DNA of 64,000 nucleotides from Alkaliphilus peptidifermentans DSM 18978 (GCF_900101495.1 NZ_FMUS01000010.1:1-64000), one strand, 5' to 3'; shown: positions 16,842 through 25,461, numbered from the stretch's first letter. Numbers and translations: made by a program. Notes: a model not told the origin generated them from the sequence alone.

Positions 16842-17339
16842 ATGGAAGGTGTTTATAGCCAAATTAAGATTGTAAAAGTACCAAAGATGCAAGTTGCAAG
16901 ATATGTTATTATTAGTCCTAATCCAGAACATGATGTGATTTCTTACATGGATAACTGGGCAAAAAATAGTGGGTTATTAGATTTTAAAGATTATAAGCCA
17001 AGAAGAATAGGTTGGGATTTCCCGTTTGTGTCTAATCAACAATCAGAACAGTTTGGACTGCGCGGTTATGTGAGTGCATACATTATTCCAGAGAATTTTA
17101 AGCCTGAGTGTGGAGGAGTAGAAATAGCATACATAAATGAAGATACATATGCAACTTTAACAGTAACAGATCCCCATAGTAATTCTTTTGAAAAAATACC
17201 AAAGGGATATGAAGTATTGCTGGAGTTTATAAACAGTGGAGAATATAAAGCTACTACATGGGAGAATAGAATTGCATTTGAAGAAGAATATGATATTGAT
17301 GGTGTTCACTATATGGATATATATATTCCTGTGAAGTAA
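16842..17339 (+). CDS. GyrI-like / AraC effector-binding domain protein
   Basis: 165 residues, stand-alone effector-binding domain of the SHS2/GyrI-like class: start YSQIKIVKVPKMQVARYVII, middle RRIGWDFPFVSNQ, and end YDIDGVHYMDIYIPVK. Relatives bind drugs or other small molecules or inhibit gyrase. No helix-turn-helix is attached. RBS AAGGGGG precedes the ATG. Single gene after R15. Confidence 0.85.
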   Translation: MEGVYSQIKIVKVPKMQVARYVIISPNPEHDVISYMDNWAKNSGLLDFKDYKPRRIGWDFPFVSNQQSEQFGLRGYVSAYIIPENFKPECGGVEIAYINEDTYATLTVTDPHSNSFEKIPKGYEVLLEFINSGEYKATTWENRIAFEEEYDIDGVHYMDIYIPVK

Positions 17340-17341
17340 AG

Positions 17342-17360
17342 AGCAAATCCCGGGAACGTT
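17342..17360 (+). repeat. attC-like repeat fragment (R' end only) and tail block
   Basis: GCAAATCCCGGGAACGTTC is a repeat right end fused directly to the gene stop. It is followed by the tail block CCGAAACCATACGC with the imperfect hairpin CGCGCGTCTTGCCG at 17382-17400. The same block follows R19, R21, R27 and R31. Confidence 0.65.
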
Positions 17361-17489
17361 CTCCGAAACCATACGCAAAAGTCGCGCGTCTTGCCGAGAA
17401 TTGTGTAAGAGTGCTTTAAAAGTTGTGCTAATTCATTATTTGAAGAAAAATGCACATCAGAAAAAAATGTTTATAATGGAGGAGTTAGC

Positions 17490-17960
17490 ATGATAATATT
17501 TCAGTCTATTACAGAAGATTTATTAGCGTTTGCACTAGAAATAATTAACTCAAATTCTCATTATAATATTCTAGAAAACGGTAATCCCTTAAGGACAATA
17601 GAGGAAGTAAGAAATGAATTTCTCAACCAGAATACTGATAGCTATCTTATAATTCTAGAAAATAAGTATATTGGAATTATTGATTTCTTTAAAAAAAATC
17701 CTAATGACAATTATCCTTGGATAGGTTTACTTATGATTCATGGAGAGTATCATTCTATGGGATATGGTAAAGAGGTTTATCTTTTGTTTGAAGAAAAGCT
17801 AAAACAGCAAAACTTTGCTAAAGTTCGGATAGGTATATTACAAGAGAATACTAGTGCTCAGAAATATTGGACATCGTTAGGTTTCAAGTTTTATGGAATT
17901 AGTCAGTGGCAAGGAAGGACAATTGAATGTTTTGAAAAATCGTTGATAGAGCTTATGTAA
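17490..17960 (+). CDS. GNAT family N-acetyltransferase
   Basis: 156 residues with the GNAT fold. Beta-4 IGLLMIHGEYHSMGYGKEVY carries the acetyl-CoA loop in the form (H)xxGYGK, and the C-terminal NTSAQKYWTSLGFKFYGIS is the usual last part. It is complete in length. The acceptor is unknown. RBS GGAGG is ten bases before the ATG. It follows the tail block at 17360. Confidence 0.9.
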   Translation: MIIFQSITEDLLAFALEIINSNSHYNILENGNPLRTIEEVRNEFLNQNTDSYLIILENKYIGIIDFFKKNPNDNYPWIGLLMIHGEYHSMGYGKEVYLLFEEKLKQQNFAKVRIGILQENTSAQKYWTSLGFKFYGISQWQGRTIECFEKSLIELM

Positions 17961-18030
17961 CTTCGGTGAATCATTTATTTGCTGAACATAGTTTTTAAAA
18001 TCTGCAACACAGGTCAAGAACCATGTTTAA

Positions 18031-18054
18031 GGGGGCGACGTCCTGTCGCCCTCT
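18031..18054 (+). other. inter-repeat tail hairpin
   Basis: GGGGGCGACGTCCTGTCGCC forms stem GGGCGAC/GTCGCCC with loop GTCCT. It is followed by CTCTGAATC and the conserved GGCATATGGCATCGGAGAAC that leads into R16. Confidence 0.75.
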
Positions 18055-18078
18055 GAATCGCGGGGCATATGGCATCGG

Positions 18079-18195
18079 AGAACAATGCATTTGCATAAAG
18101 GTGCTGGAATCACGTTTATAGGGAAAGGTCAGGCTCCGCTAAGGAGTATTCCTTTAGGGTCCAGTTCGAAGGCGTCGGGAATGACAGAGACGTTA
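18079..18195 (+). repeat. attC-like repeat R16 (shortened)
   Basis: Subfamily B (GCATTTGCATAAAGGTGCTG), 117 bp. The central CACACCTTCTCACT hairpin is deleted. R'' is GAGAAC, L' is weak (GGGAATGAC), and it ends CGTTATTTG. Confidence 0.8.
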
Positions 18196-18321
18196 TTTGC
18201 CATCAAAAATATTAAGTTTTTGTTATTCAAATTAATGTTAAGGGGTTAAAGCGTAGTAATAGAAGTTGAAAAATTAAACACTGATGTTATAAAGGTTGTA
18301 TAGCAAACAAGGAGGATTAAT

Positions 18322-18951
18322 ATGAGTGAGGTAAACGAGGTAAATGAAGAAAATAATGCACCTACATCAAGCGCGTGGCTAAATATTTGGATAAAACCCA
18401 AAGAAACCGTACGAGCAGTTATTAATAGAAATAAGAATAGAGGTATTATTTTTTTAGTGTTTTTTGGAAGCTATGCAACGGTTCTGAGAATAGTTTCTTT
18501 CAGTGATTTAATAAGAATATTGTCATTAAGAGAAATATTTTTATCAGTAGTCGTCCTAGGAAGCATAGGTGCATTGATATTTTACTATCTAGTGAGTGTT
18601 ATATTACAACTTACAGGGAGATGGATTGGAGGAAAAGCTACATATAAAGAAATTAAATTAGTTAACGGATATATTAGTATAACCGCTATTTGGTGCCTAG
18701 TTATATTAATTCCTCAAATAATATTAGTAACTTTAGATAAATCAACACCACCTATATTAACTATGTTTAATATTTTAATTAATATTTGGATATTTATTAT
18801 ATATTTAAAGAGCCTTGCGGAAGTACAGCGATTTTCAGCTATCAAGAGCTTGTTAAATGTAAGTATAGTTAGTTTAATTATGTATATTACTTTATTTATT
18901 ACGTTGTTAGTTATAGTACAGACATTTGGCAAACCACCTGGAGTAATCTAG
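18322..18951 (+). CDS. Yip1 family membrane protein
   Basis: 209 residues. A cytoplasmic N-terminus WLNIWIKPKETVRAVINR is the usual Yip1/YIP1-like opening, then five membrane segments. The polar loop QLTGRWIGGKATYKEIKLVN between segments 2 and 3 is typical (GG.atykel). The function of bacterial members is unknown. RBS AAGGAGG precedes the ATG. Single gene between R16 and R17. Confidence 0.85.
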   Translation: MSEVNEVNEENNAPTSSAWLNIWIKPKETVRAVINRNKNRGIIFLVFFGSYATVLRIVSFSDLIRILSLREIFLSVVVLGSIGALIFYYLVSVILQLTGRWIGGKATYKEIKLVNGYISITAIWCLVILIPQIILVTLDKSTPPILTMFNILINIWIFIIYLKSLAEVQRFSAIKSLLNVSIVSLIMYITLFITLLVIVQTFGKPPGVI

Positions 18952-18975
18952 GACTAGAGTTAATTGACGGCATAT

Positions 18976-19144
18976 AACAAGCCATTGCCACAAGAGTGCA
19001 AGAAGCACCTGCTAGGGGAGAGTCTCTGTTGGCACAGTCACGGGGTAAAGTCAGCACCACACCTTCTCACTGAGTGGCAAGCACCGCCAAGACGGGCTAT
19101 CTTTGGGGTCCGGTTCAGGGACGTCGTAAACACGGAAACGTTAT
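18976..19144 (+). repeat. attC-like repeat R17 (long variant)
   Basis: 169 bp. R'' ATATAAC pairs exactly with R' GTTATAT. The left arm has an extra segment (GAGTCTCTGTTGGCACAGTC) also seen in changed form in R33. It has a B centre and an A right end with GTAAACAC. Confidence 0.88.
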
Positions 19145-19203
19145 ATGACACTTATAATAGACTGTAAGTAGTGCTTAAGACAGTATATGAAAGGGGTACC
19201 TAT

Positions 19204-19719
19204 ATGAAACTAGTTCAGCCTTCTAAAGAAATGGAAAAGCACTTCATCAATATGGCAACCGACTATAGGGTGGCTAATGAGTCTCGTTACCAACTAGCTT
19301 TTAAAGAAGATTTTATCTTCACTACATATATAGAGAAACTAATTAAAGAATCAAAAGAGGAGAATTTAAAACCTGGCTATGTACCATCAACTACCTACTG
19401 GTTAATAAATGATTGTGGAAAAATATTAGGAGTTAGCAGATTAAGGCATTATTTAGCACCTCATTTAGAAGTGGAAGGTGGACATATTGGCTATGATGTT
19501 CCCCCAACTGAAAGAATGAAAGGTTATGGAACAATTTTACTTAAGTTCACATTAGAGAAGGCTAAAGAAATGGGAATGAAAGAGGTACTAATTACATGTG
19601 ATACAGATAATGTAGGTTCAGCTAAGATCATAACAAATAACGATGGGATATTTGAAAATGAAATCATATCATATGAATCTGGAAAGAAAGTATCAAGATA
19701 CTGGGTAAGTATAGAGTGA
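19204..19719 (+). CDS. GNAT family N-acetyltransferase
   Basis: 171 residues from the ATG at 19204, which is preferred over 19171 because AAAGGGG lies before it. The acetyl-CoA loop is PPTERMKGYGTILLKFTLEK (Q/RxxGxG type), followed by KEVLITCDTDNVGSAKIITN. This is the layout of the YkkB/PA-like predicted acetyltransferases acting on small molecules. Single gene between R17 and R18. Confidence 0.9.
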   Translation: MKLVQPSKEMEKHFINMATDYRVANESRYQLAFKEDFIFTTYIEKLIKESKEENLKPGYVPSTTYWLINDCGKILGVSRLRHYLAPHLEVEGGHIGYDVPPTERMKGYGTILLKFTLEKAKEMGMKEVLITCDTDNVGSAKIITNNDGIFENEIISYESGKKVSRYWVSIE

Positions 19720-19730
19720 ATTGCGTCATA

Positions 19731-19872
19731 TAACAGCATGTTTATGGGAGGTGCTGGAAGCACGTATTTAGGGTAAGTTCAGCGCACTGCATCCCTTCGC
19801 CGGGAACGAGTTCCACCAAGATGGTCTATCTTTAGAGACCGGCTCAGGGACGTCGTAAACACGGAAACGTTA
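19731..19872 (+). repeat. attC-like repeat R18
   Basis: Subfamily A starting 12 bases after the gene stop. GTCATATAAC at the left pairs with GTTAGATGAC at the right, so the outer stem reaches ten bases. L'' is ATGTTTAT and L' GTAAACAC. The core GTTAGAT fits GTTRRRY. Confidence 0.92.
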
Positions 19873-20032
19873 GATGACACACCAATATCCGGGCAGGGTT
19901 CTGAGGTCAGTTGATTCGTATTATGCTACTAAATATCAGCAAAGCGTGTTTAGCAAAGATTAGCTATAGTCTTTTATAAAAGATATGCAAGTTGTGTAGA
20001 TGCAAAATTTTAAATAAGTGGAGGATAAACAG

Positions 20033-20521
20033 TTGTGCAATTATTTAATTAGAGAAATGAGGTTAGATGAAGTAGACATTCTTAAAGATATGCTATATGA
20101 AGCTATTTTTCAGCCAGATGAAACAAATTTATTGCACCGAGAGGTTATTGAGCAACCAGAGTTAAGAATTTTTATTGAGGATTGGGGACAAGCTGATGAT
20201 TTATGTTTTTTTGCAGAGGTTGATGGAAAAATCGTTGGTGCAGTGTGGACAAGAATATTAGCTGGGGAAGTGAAGGGGTTTGGAAACATAGATGATGAGA
20301 CCCCCGAATTTGCCATTGCTCTACATAAAAAATATAGGAATAAAGGCATTGGAACTACTCTAATGAAATGCATGATACGGTATTTAAAGGAACGTGGTTA
20401 TAAGAGGGCTTCTTTGGCAGTACAAAAAGAAAATTATGCTGTTAGAATGTACCTAAAGGTAGGCTTTGAAATAGTTAAAGAGTCTGACGAAGAATATTTA
20501 ATGGTCTATAATATGAGCTAA
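20033..20521 (+). CDS. GNAT family N-acetyltransferase
   Basis: 162 residues. TTG at 20033 is chosen because GGAGG lies eight bases before it; the in-frame GTG at 20018 would overlap that site. The acetyl-CoA motif is KKYRNKGIGTTLMKCMI and the last part AVRMYLKVGFEIVKES is intact. Substrate unknown. Downstream lies the IS right-end scrap at 20563 rather than a normal R'' box. Confidence 0.9.
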   Translation: MCNYLIREMRLDEVDILKDMLYEAIFQPDETNLLHREVIEQPELRIFIEDWGQADDLCFFAEVDGKIVGAVWTRILAGEVKGFGNIDDETPEFAIALHKKYRNKGIGTTLMKCMIRYLKERGYKRASLAVQKENYAVRMYLKVGFEIVKESDEEYLMVYNMS

Positions 20522-20562
20522 TACAAGGAAGAATACACTTTTGCAGTTGAAGACACTCATCA

Positions 20563-20698
20563 TAATAAAAAGCTCCTTTACAAAATATTTTTAAATACAA
20601 TGTCATCGTAAAAGGAAAAAGTAAAAGAATGTCTAATAAGTATATTTAAAGGGAAATTATGGTTTTAAAAGCCACCGCGATAAGCGGTTTAATGAAAC
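20563..20698 (-). mobile_element. right-end scrap of the IS91-like element
   Basis: ATAAAAAGCTCCTTTACAAA to CCGCGATAAGCGGTTTAATG matches the right end of the element at 12700-12833 with several changes. It contains no gene. It ends exactly where repeat R19 continues with AACAATATTTTTGCGC. This third copy in the same relation to a repeat supports site choice at R''. Confidence 0.8.
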
Positions 20699-20836
20699 AA
20701 TATTTTTGCGCAGGGGTGCTGGCAGCAGATGTCAAAGGAAAGGTCAGAGCACCACACCTTCTCACTGGGAGTGATGCTCCGCTAATGGGTATTCCTTTAG
20801 GGTACAGTTCGAAGGCGTCACAAATGAGAAACGTTC
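20697..20836 (+). repeat. attC-like repeat R19 (joined to IS scrap)
   Basis: B centre (CACACCTTCTCACTGGGAGT, TTCCTTTAGGG). L' is ACAAATGA. R' is CGTTCTCT, where C replaces A in the core. The tail block CTGAAACCATACGC follows. Confidence 0.85.
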
Positions 20837-20953
20837 TCTGAAACCATACGCAAAGGCCGTGGCGTCCTGCCTTGGATTGGGGAGAACACTTTAAAAGCAG
20901 TGTTTATCATATTTGTAAATTCTATATTATAAAAAAAAGGGAGGAATTCTGAA

Positions 20954-21055
20954 TTGGGTATTAGAAGTACAGCAAAAGCAATTATTGTTAACAAGGGCAA
21001 GGTGTATGGTATCGGAGAACAGTGCATTTGCATAAAGGTGCTGGAAGTATGCTGA
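20954..21055 (+). pseudogene. Nudix hydrolase N-terminal stub cut at a repeat
   Basis: TTG start behind AGGGAGG. The first 17 residues (GIRSTAKAIIVNKGKV) are the usual N-terminus of a Nudix protein. The frame then runs straight into the TATGGCATCGGAGAAC leader and repeat R20, ending at TGA 21055. The Nudix box is absent. This shows recombination at or near the repeat removing the rest of the gene. Confidence 0.65.
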
Positions 21056-21060
21056 CGTTA
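21019..21060 (+). repeat. attC-like repeat R20 (43-bp deletion form)
   Basis: GAACAGTGCATTTGCATAAA then GGTGCTGGAAGTATG runs directly into TGACGTTATAG. Both outer boxes are present but nearly all of the middle, including L', is lost. Confidence 0.7.
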
Positions 21061-21136
21061 TAGATCCACTTTATGGACAACAGATAAAAACATGCAGTAA
21101 GAAAAGAAAATTATTACATGGTAAGGGGAAAGATTA

Positions 21137-21561
21137 GTGATAAAAGAATTAGACGTATCTCAAATAGATAATATAATGAAAATTTGGCTTGAAGTAAACA
21201 TTAATACACATGATTTTATTTCGAAGATTATTGGAGGGCAAACTATGATGTTGTGAAGAAAGTTTTACCAGATGCAACTATTTATGTATATGAAGAAAAT
21301 AATGAAATAAAGGGATTTATAGGTATTATTGAAAAGTCATATATTGCAGGATTATTTGTCTCAAATAAATACCATTCCAATGGAATAGGGAGTAAATTGC
21401 TTAAAAAATGCAAGCAAGATTATCCTGTTTTAAAGTTAGATGTTTATGCTAAAAATTTAAAAGCGATAAACTTTTATAAGAAACATGGATTTAAGATAGA
21501 ACAGAAAAAAGAAAATAATGAAACTAAAGAAATTGAATACTCAATGATATGGAAGTTATAA
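21137..21561 (+). pseudogene. GNAT family N-acetyltransferase, frameshifted
   Basis: GTG at 21137 behind AAGGGGAAAG opens IKELDVSQIDNIMKIWLEVN up to FISK, then a one-base loss near 21225 ends that frame at 21256. The +1 frame continues DYWRANYDVVKKVLPDATIY to the end at 21561 with a complete acetyl-CoA region (NKYHSNGIGSKLLKKC) and C-terminus. One inserted base would restore a protein of about 141 residues. Confidence 0.8.
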
Positions 21562-21680
21562 ATATAAAGAAAACTTTATTGAAACACATTTTTCTTAAAT
21601 TAAAAAGAAGTCAATGAATGACTATTTCATAATTTCTATTAAATGTGGTATAAGAAAGTGAGATAAGTTGTGGCATCAAC

Positions 21681-21799
21681 TAACAATGTATTGCCGGCTC
21701 CGCTGTGCTTCCACCAAACCTTTTCGCTGGGAGCGAAGCTCCGCCAAGACGGTCTATCTTTGGGGGTCGGCTCAGGGACATCGCAAATGTGAGACACTC
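21681..21799 (+). repeat. attC-like repeat R21
   Basis: CTAACAATGTATTGCCGGCT opens a divergent left arm. The A centre is GGGAGCGAAGCTCC. L' is GCAAATGT and R' is destroyed (GAGACACTC). It is preceded by the block TATAAGAAAGTGAGATAAG, also found before R32. The tail block with hairpin CCGCTGCGTCCTGCCGCGG follows at 21828-21840. The rest of 21562-22023 holds nothing I can identify. Confidence 0.82.
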
Positions 21800-22023
21800 G
21801 CCAAAACCACATGCTAAGACCGCTGCGTCCTGCCGCGGATTGAGGAAGAACGCGCTGTGCAAATTCATATTTGTAAACTTTAGAGAAGTAAGTAAAATTT
21901 ATATAATCTACTTTGACTAAACTATTGGTTTACTTAATTCTACTTCCTGTAGGTTGAGTCGCTTTTAGCTATAGACTATGATTAAATTATCAAAATAACA
22001 CATTAGTGATAGGAGTGATTACG

Positions 22024-22434
22024 ATGGCGACAAAAACAACTATGGGAGAGACAATTTCCAATTTGAGAAAGAAGAATAACATGACTCAGACGGAATTGGC
22101 TAATAAAATGGGGGTGACCGATAAGGCGGTTTCCAAGTGGGAGCGGGATCTATCCTGTCCGGATATTAGTTCAATTCCTCAATTGGCTGAAACTTTGGGG
22201 ATTCCTATAAACGAATTGCTTAATGTGAAAGGAAGTATGGAAAATAATAAAATCTCCGGAGATAAGATTGACAAAATATTTGATCTTGTGCTTAAAGCTG
22301 TTGCAGTAGCGATGGGAGTTGCTGTTGTGACATTATCTGCATTAAAACAGATTGAACCATCCTCAGCTATTACCTTGCTGGGAATTGGGCTAACTTGCTG
22401 CGCCATCGCTCTTTTAAAAGAAAATAAGAAATAA
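22024..22434 (+). CDS. XRE-type transcriptional regulator with a membrane tail
   Basis: 136 residues. A helix-turn-helix of the XRE/Cro type occupies residues about 9-63 (ISNLRKKNNMTQTELANKMG, then VTDKAVSKWERDLSCPDISS), and the C-terminus has two hydrophobic segments. This form is common in Clostridia, where the target is often a neighbouring gene; no obvious target lies next to it here. ATG at 22024 is preferred over 22006 because AGGAG lies before it. Confidence 0.88.
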   Translation: MATKTTMGETISNLRKKNNMTQTELANKMGVTDKAVSKWERDLSCPDISSIPQLAETLGIPINELLNVKGSMENNKISGDKIDKIFDLVLKAVAVAMGVAVVTLSALKQIEPSSAITLLGIGLTCCAIALLKENKK

Positions 22435-22510
22435 AGATTATGAGTAAATATTCATTTATAGGTATGCCGCAGAGTTTATATTGTACTGTACTGTTCAAAT
22501 GATATGTTTA

Positions 22511-22535
22511 AGGGGGCGACGTCCTGTCGCCCTCT
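22511..22535 (+). other. inter-repeat tail hairpin
   Basis: AGGGGGCGACGTCCTGTCGC with CCTCTGAG following; same stem as at 18031. The leader GTATGGCATCGGAGAAC follows, then R22. Confidence 0.75.
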
Positions 22536-22560
22536 GAGTAAAGGGTCGTATGGCATCGGA

Positions 22561-22633
22561 GAACAATACATTTGCATAAAGGTGTGGGTAGCACTTTATC
22601 AAATTGAAGATTATGATCATATGTAGAGCGTTA
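22561..22633 (+). repeat. attC-like repeat R22 (short form)
   Basis: GAACAATACATTTGCATAAA then GGTG, a B left arm. The centre is replaced by unrelated AT-rich DNA, and it ends GAGCGTTATTTAG. Only the outer boxes and L'' remain. Confidence 0.65.
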
Positions 22634-22698
22634 TTTAGATATTTGGAATAGAAAATTGGAAGTAATTAATTAGAGAAATTGTAAATAATTCCGCAATA

Positions 22699-22874
22699 TA
22701 ACAATGGTTTTACGCAAGGGTGACAGGTAAGTTCACCGAAGCTTTATCCATAGCCATAATGAAGAAGGTTCAATCACCATTCAATCACCACACCTTCTCA
22801 CTGGATGACAAGCACTGCCAAGACGGTCTATCTTTATGGTCCGGCTCAGGCATATCGCAAACACGGAGAAGTTA
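22699..22874 (+). repeat. attC-like repeat R23 (long variant)
   Basis: R'' is ATATAAC. The left arm has the extra segment TCCATAGCCATAATGAAG as in R9 and a small tandem duplication CAATCACCATTCAATCACCA. B centre. L' is GCAAACAC and the end AGTTATGTG. Confidence 0.85.
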
Positions 22875-22909
22875 TGTGACATAGAATACTAAAAAAGGAG
22901 CACCTGAAA

Positions 22910-23830
22910 ATGAATAATTATATTGACATTCTATTAAAGTGGTCAATTGGAGAGGAATTATTTGTGAGAGAAGTAAAAAGCTCTAAAATAGTTAAACAGG
23001 TGAAAGTAAATAATGGTAAAACATACTATCTAAAACTAAAAGAATCAATTGATGAAATAGAGAGGGAATTATATTTACAGACTACTCTGAAAAAATATAA
23101 TGTACCAACTTCAATGCCTTTGATAAGTGTAGATAACCTTTATTATACATTCCATAATGAAGATATATATTGTTTATATGAAGAATTACCGGGAAGTCAC
23201 GTAACAGACTTTTTTAATCTTGAACAAGTTTATTTAATTGGAGAGGCACTTTCACGCTTACATATAGGATTAGAGCATTGTAATCCTAATATGTTTAATA
23301 CAAAAAATATGGATATAATGAAGCAGTTAATTGAATGGGCTATTCCTGAGAGCAAAAAGCTTGATAAAAACATAAATAATATAGAAGAATATTTGATTAG
23401 TAATTTTTTTCCAAATATTAACTCGCTATCAAAACAAATTATACATAGAGACACCCACCCACAAAACATATTATTTGATAACAAGAAACTATCTGGTTTT
23501 ATTGATTTTGATATTTCAACTGTTGGGTTTCGTATATTTGATTTATGCTATTGTTCAACAGCTATTTTAATGAGTGATTTCTCAAATCAAAAATTAAAAA
23601 ACGAATGGTTGAATATCTTCAAACATTTATATGAAGGGTATACGAGCAACATTACCTTAAGCAATGTAGAAATAAAATCGCTGTTTCCTATACTACTATC
23701 AATTCAACTTATTTTCATAGCTTTTTTTAAGGACAGGAATGAAGATATTGCCAGAATTAATCTAGAAGGGCTATATTGGATATACAAAAATAAAGACAAA
23801 ATTGAGAAAGCGTTAATAACGATCGCATAA
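22910..23830 (+). CDS. aminoglycoside-phosphotransferase-like kinase
   Basis: 306 residues with the APH/choline-kinase fold. The N-lobe lysine strand is KTYYLKLKES. The catalytic loop HRDTHPQN is at 179-186 and the metal-binding IDFD at 198-201. It also resembles CotS-type and homoserine-kinase-like proteins, so resistance is only one possibility. Two membrane-like segments are absent, so it is cytoplasmic. RBS AAAGGAG precedes the ATG. Its stop codon TAA overlaps the first bases of the short repeat R24. Confidence 0.88.
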   Translation: MNNYIDILLKWSIGEELFVREVKSSKIVKQVKVNNGKTYYLKLKESIDEIERELYLQTTLKKYNVPTSMPLISVDNLYYTFHNEDIYCLYEELPGSHVTDFFNLEQVYLIGEALSRLHIGLEHCNPNMFNTKNMDIMKQLIEWAIPESKKLDKNINNIEEYLISNFFPNINSLSKQIIHRDTHPQNILFDNKKLSGFIDFDISTVGFRIFDLCYCSTAILMSDFSNQKLKNEWLNIFKHLYEGYTSNITLSNVEIKSLFPILLSIQLIFIAFFKDRNEDIARINLEGLYWIYKNKDKIEKALITIA

Positions 23831-23888
23831 ACAATGTTTTTGCGCAAGGGTGCTGGAAGCGCGCATTGAGGGAATGGCAGAGACGTTA
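23829..23888 (+). repeat. attC-like repeat R24 (60-bp short form)
   Basis: AAACAATGTTTTTGCGCAAG then GGTGCTGGAAGCGCG goes directly to GGAATGGCAGAGACGTTATC. The right end is like R9 and R16. The whole centre is deleted, and the gene stop overlaps its left end. Confidence 0.78.
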
Positions 23889-24020
23889 TCTGCAATCCTT
23901 GGAATAATGTAGAGGTAGTAGTTAACTTGATGCTGAAAGAAAGAATAAGTGTAATTAGTGATAGTTGTATTAGATTTAGTTAGAGATATAAAAATATATA
24001 GCCTATATGGAGGTTTGAGA

Positions 24021-24275
24021 ATGCCTAAAGTAAAGCTAACAATTGTTGAAAGTCATTGCAGAAGTGGATGTCACATAAAAAATGAATCGTATATTGTAGA
24101 GGATATTTGCCCACCTATATGTCATGAATTATGGAATAACATTTATCCGAATATATGTGTTTTGCTAAATGGAGGAAATCTAGACTACGGTAACATTAAG
24201 GAAAAGAAATTTGAAATGACTTGTCCAGATAATAGTAGAGTGGTGATACGAGGTGAAGTATTGGAAGAATTCTAA
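24021..24275 (+). CDS. TIGR04076 family protein
   Basis: 84 residues from the ATG at 24021, with GGAGG just before it. Cysteines fall in the pattern of the TIGR04076 family: CRSGCHIKN, DICPPICHELW, LNGGN, and MTCPDNSRVVIRGEVLEEF. It is small and soluble, possibly metal binding; the function is unknown. It lies after the short repeat R24 and is followed by a strong hairpin. Confidence 0.78.
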   Translation: MPKVKLTIVESHCRSGCHIKNESYIVEDICPPICHELWNNIYPNICVLLNGGNLDYGNIKEKKFEMTCPDNSRVVIRGEVLEEF

Positions 24276-24283
24276 ATTAAAAA

Positions 24284-24330
24284 AGTTTAAGAAGCATACA
24301 TTGATATGTAATCTTCTTAAAATACAAAGG
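24284..24330 (+). terminator. hairpin downstream of the TIGR04076 gene
   Basis: TTTAAGAAG at 24288 pairs with CTTCTTAAA at 24312, and the inner ATACAT pairs with ATGTA. The arms extend through A and T runs, so it can act as a bidirectional-style terminator. Confidence 0.6.
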
Positions 24331-24492
24331 AATTAAATAAATGTTTAAGTCACATTATCTTTTTAGGACTAGTTAGCCGGAAAATGTGTAGCCAGTAATG
24401 TTTATTAAATCATAAAGCAGAATATTGTTGAACAACTTATAAAAACTATAGTTATTAGGTAAATTATTATCAAAAATATATGAGGTGTTCTT

Positions 24493-24687
24493 ATGGAGAA
24501 TAATAAAGAGTGTCCAATTTGTAGATGTAAAGATATTGGTCAAGGTAAACAGATGGGTCATGCCTGTATGATTCCAATTGGGAAAATCTTCAAAGGTTCT
24601 GGAGTGATAGCAGATATCTGTACAGAGTGCGGCCATATTCTTTCTACTAGAGTAGATAAACCAGAAATATTTAAAATAAAAAAGTAA
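24493..24687 (+). CDS. zinc-ribbon small protein
   Basis: 64 residues with two CxxC knuckles, CPICRC at residues 7-12 and CTECGH near 43-48, so a zinc ribbon is likely. The middle is hydrophobic (ACMIPIGKIFKGSG). Similar clostridial proteins are annotated only as nucleic-acid-binding or hypothetical. A TGAGGTG RBS lies before the ATG. It shares the unit between R24 and R25 with the TIGR04076 gene. Confidence 0.75.
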   Translation: MENNKECPICRCKDIGQGKQMGHACMIPIGKIFKGSGVIADICTECGHILSTRVDKPEIFKIKK

Positions 24688-24774
24688 GTGGTATCATCTT
24701 CTAGATGCGTTATCAATGGTTAGAAAGAAATGGTGTAGTGAATGTAGCGGGTTCTTTGCCAACCGGACAGCAGA

Positions 24775-24920
24775 TAACAATGTGTTTGCACAAGGGTACT
24801 GGCAGTTACGACTTTGGGGGAAAGGTCAGAACACCACACCTTCTCACTGGATGCGAGCACCACCAAGTGGGTATTACATTGGGGTCCAACTCAGGGACGT
24901 CGTAAAACACGGAAACGTTA
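24775..24920 (+). repeat. attC-like repeat R25
   Basis: L'' is TGTTTGCA and L' TAAAACAC (one extra A). B centre with GGATGCGAGCACC and A right end. It ends CGTTACATG. A tail-block scrap GCATCCTGCCGCGG follows at 24964. Confidence 0.88.
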
Positions 24921-25129
24921 CATGAAATCATTAGAATAATAGTGCTTCTTTTGATGAGGATATAACTTTTTAGAGCATCCTGCCGCGGTCTGTGAGAAGG
25001 TCCATTGGAATCTATATTGATTAACATTAGTTTTATAACGTGCAATGAGTATTATTTATATTTCTAATGTGACATATAGTTGTCATGTTTATTTTGATAT
25101 GATAATAAAAAACGAGATGAGGTGCAAAT

Positions 25130-25438
25130 ATGCTTTCACAATATGAGGCAGATATTATCGAAAAGGGTATAGAGCTATCATGGACAACATGGGCTAAAAT
25201 GAGTGGTCAAACTCTGACGATAGGAGATATAAGTTATCTAAAATCTGATACCGATAGAGGGTTTGAAAGGATATTTTCAATTAAACTAAATAGAGAGAAC
25301 ATGGATTTTTGCATTCAGCAAATGATTTATTACATCAAAGCAGGGATTATGCCTGATTCTATGCTGATAACCCCTAACACCAAACCTGAAAATTTAGCTG
25401 AACTTTTATCACAGAAAGGATTACCTGTCGCCCTCTGA
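25130..25438 (+). pseudogene. GNAT-type protein, N-terminal part cut at a tail hairpin
   Basis: 102 residues. The start LSQYEADIIEKGIELSWTTW and the later PDSMLITPNTKPENLAELL resemble the N-terminal domain of a clostridial GNAT protein. It ends after SQKGLPVAL because the frame enters the conserved tail CCTGTCGCCCTCTGAG. The acetyl-CoA-binding domain is missing. It is probably inactive. The junction lies in the tail hairpin, not in the repeat itself. Confidence 0.65.
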
Positions 25439-25461
25439 GTCACGGGGCATATGGCATCGTA

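Noticed and set aside
22910-23830. Naming the APH-like kinases as specific aminoglycoside-resistance genes
   Set aside because: Only the general kinase motifs are visible. The family also covers homoserine, choline, macrolide and spore-coat kinases.
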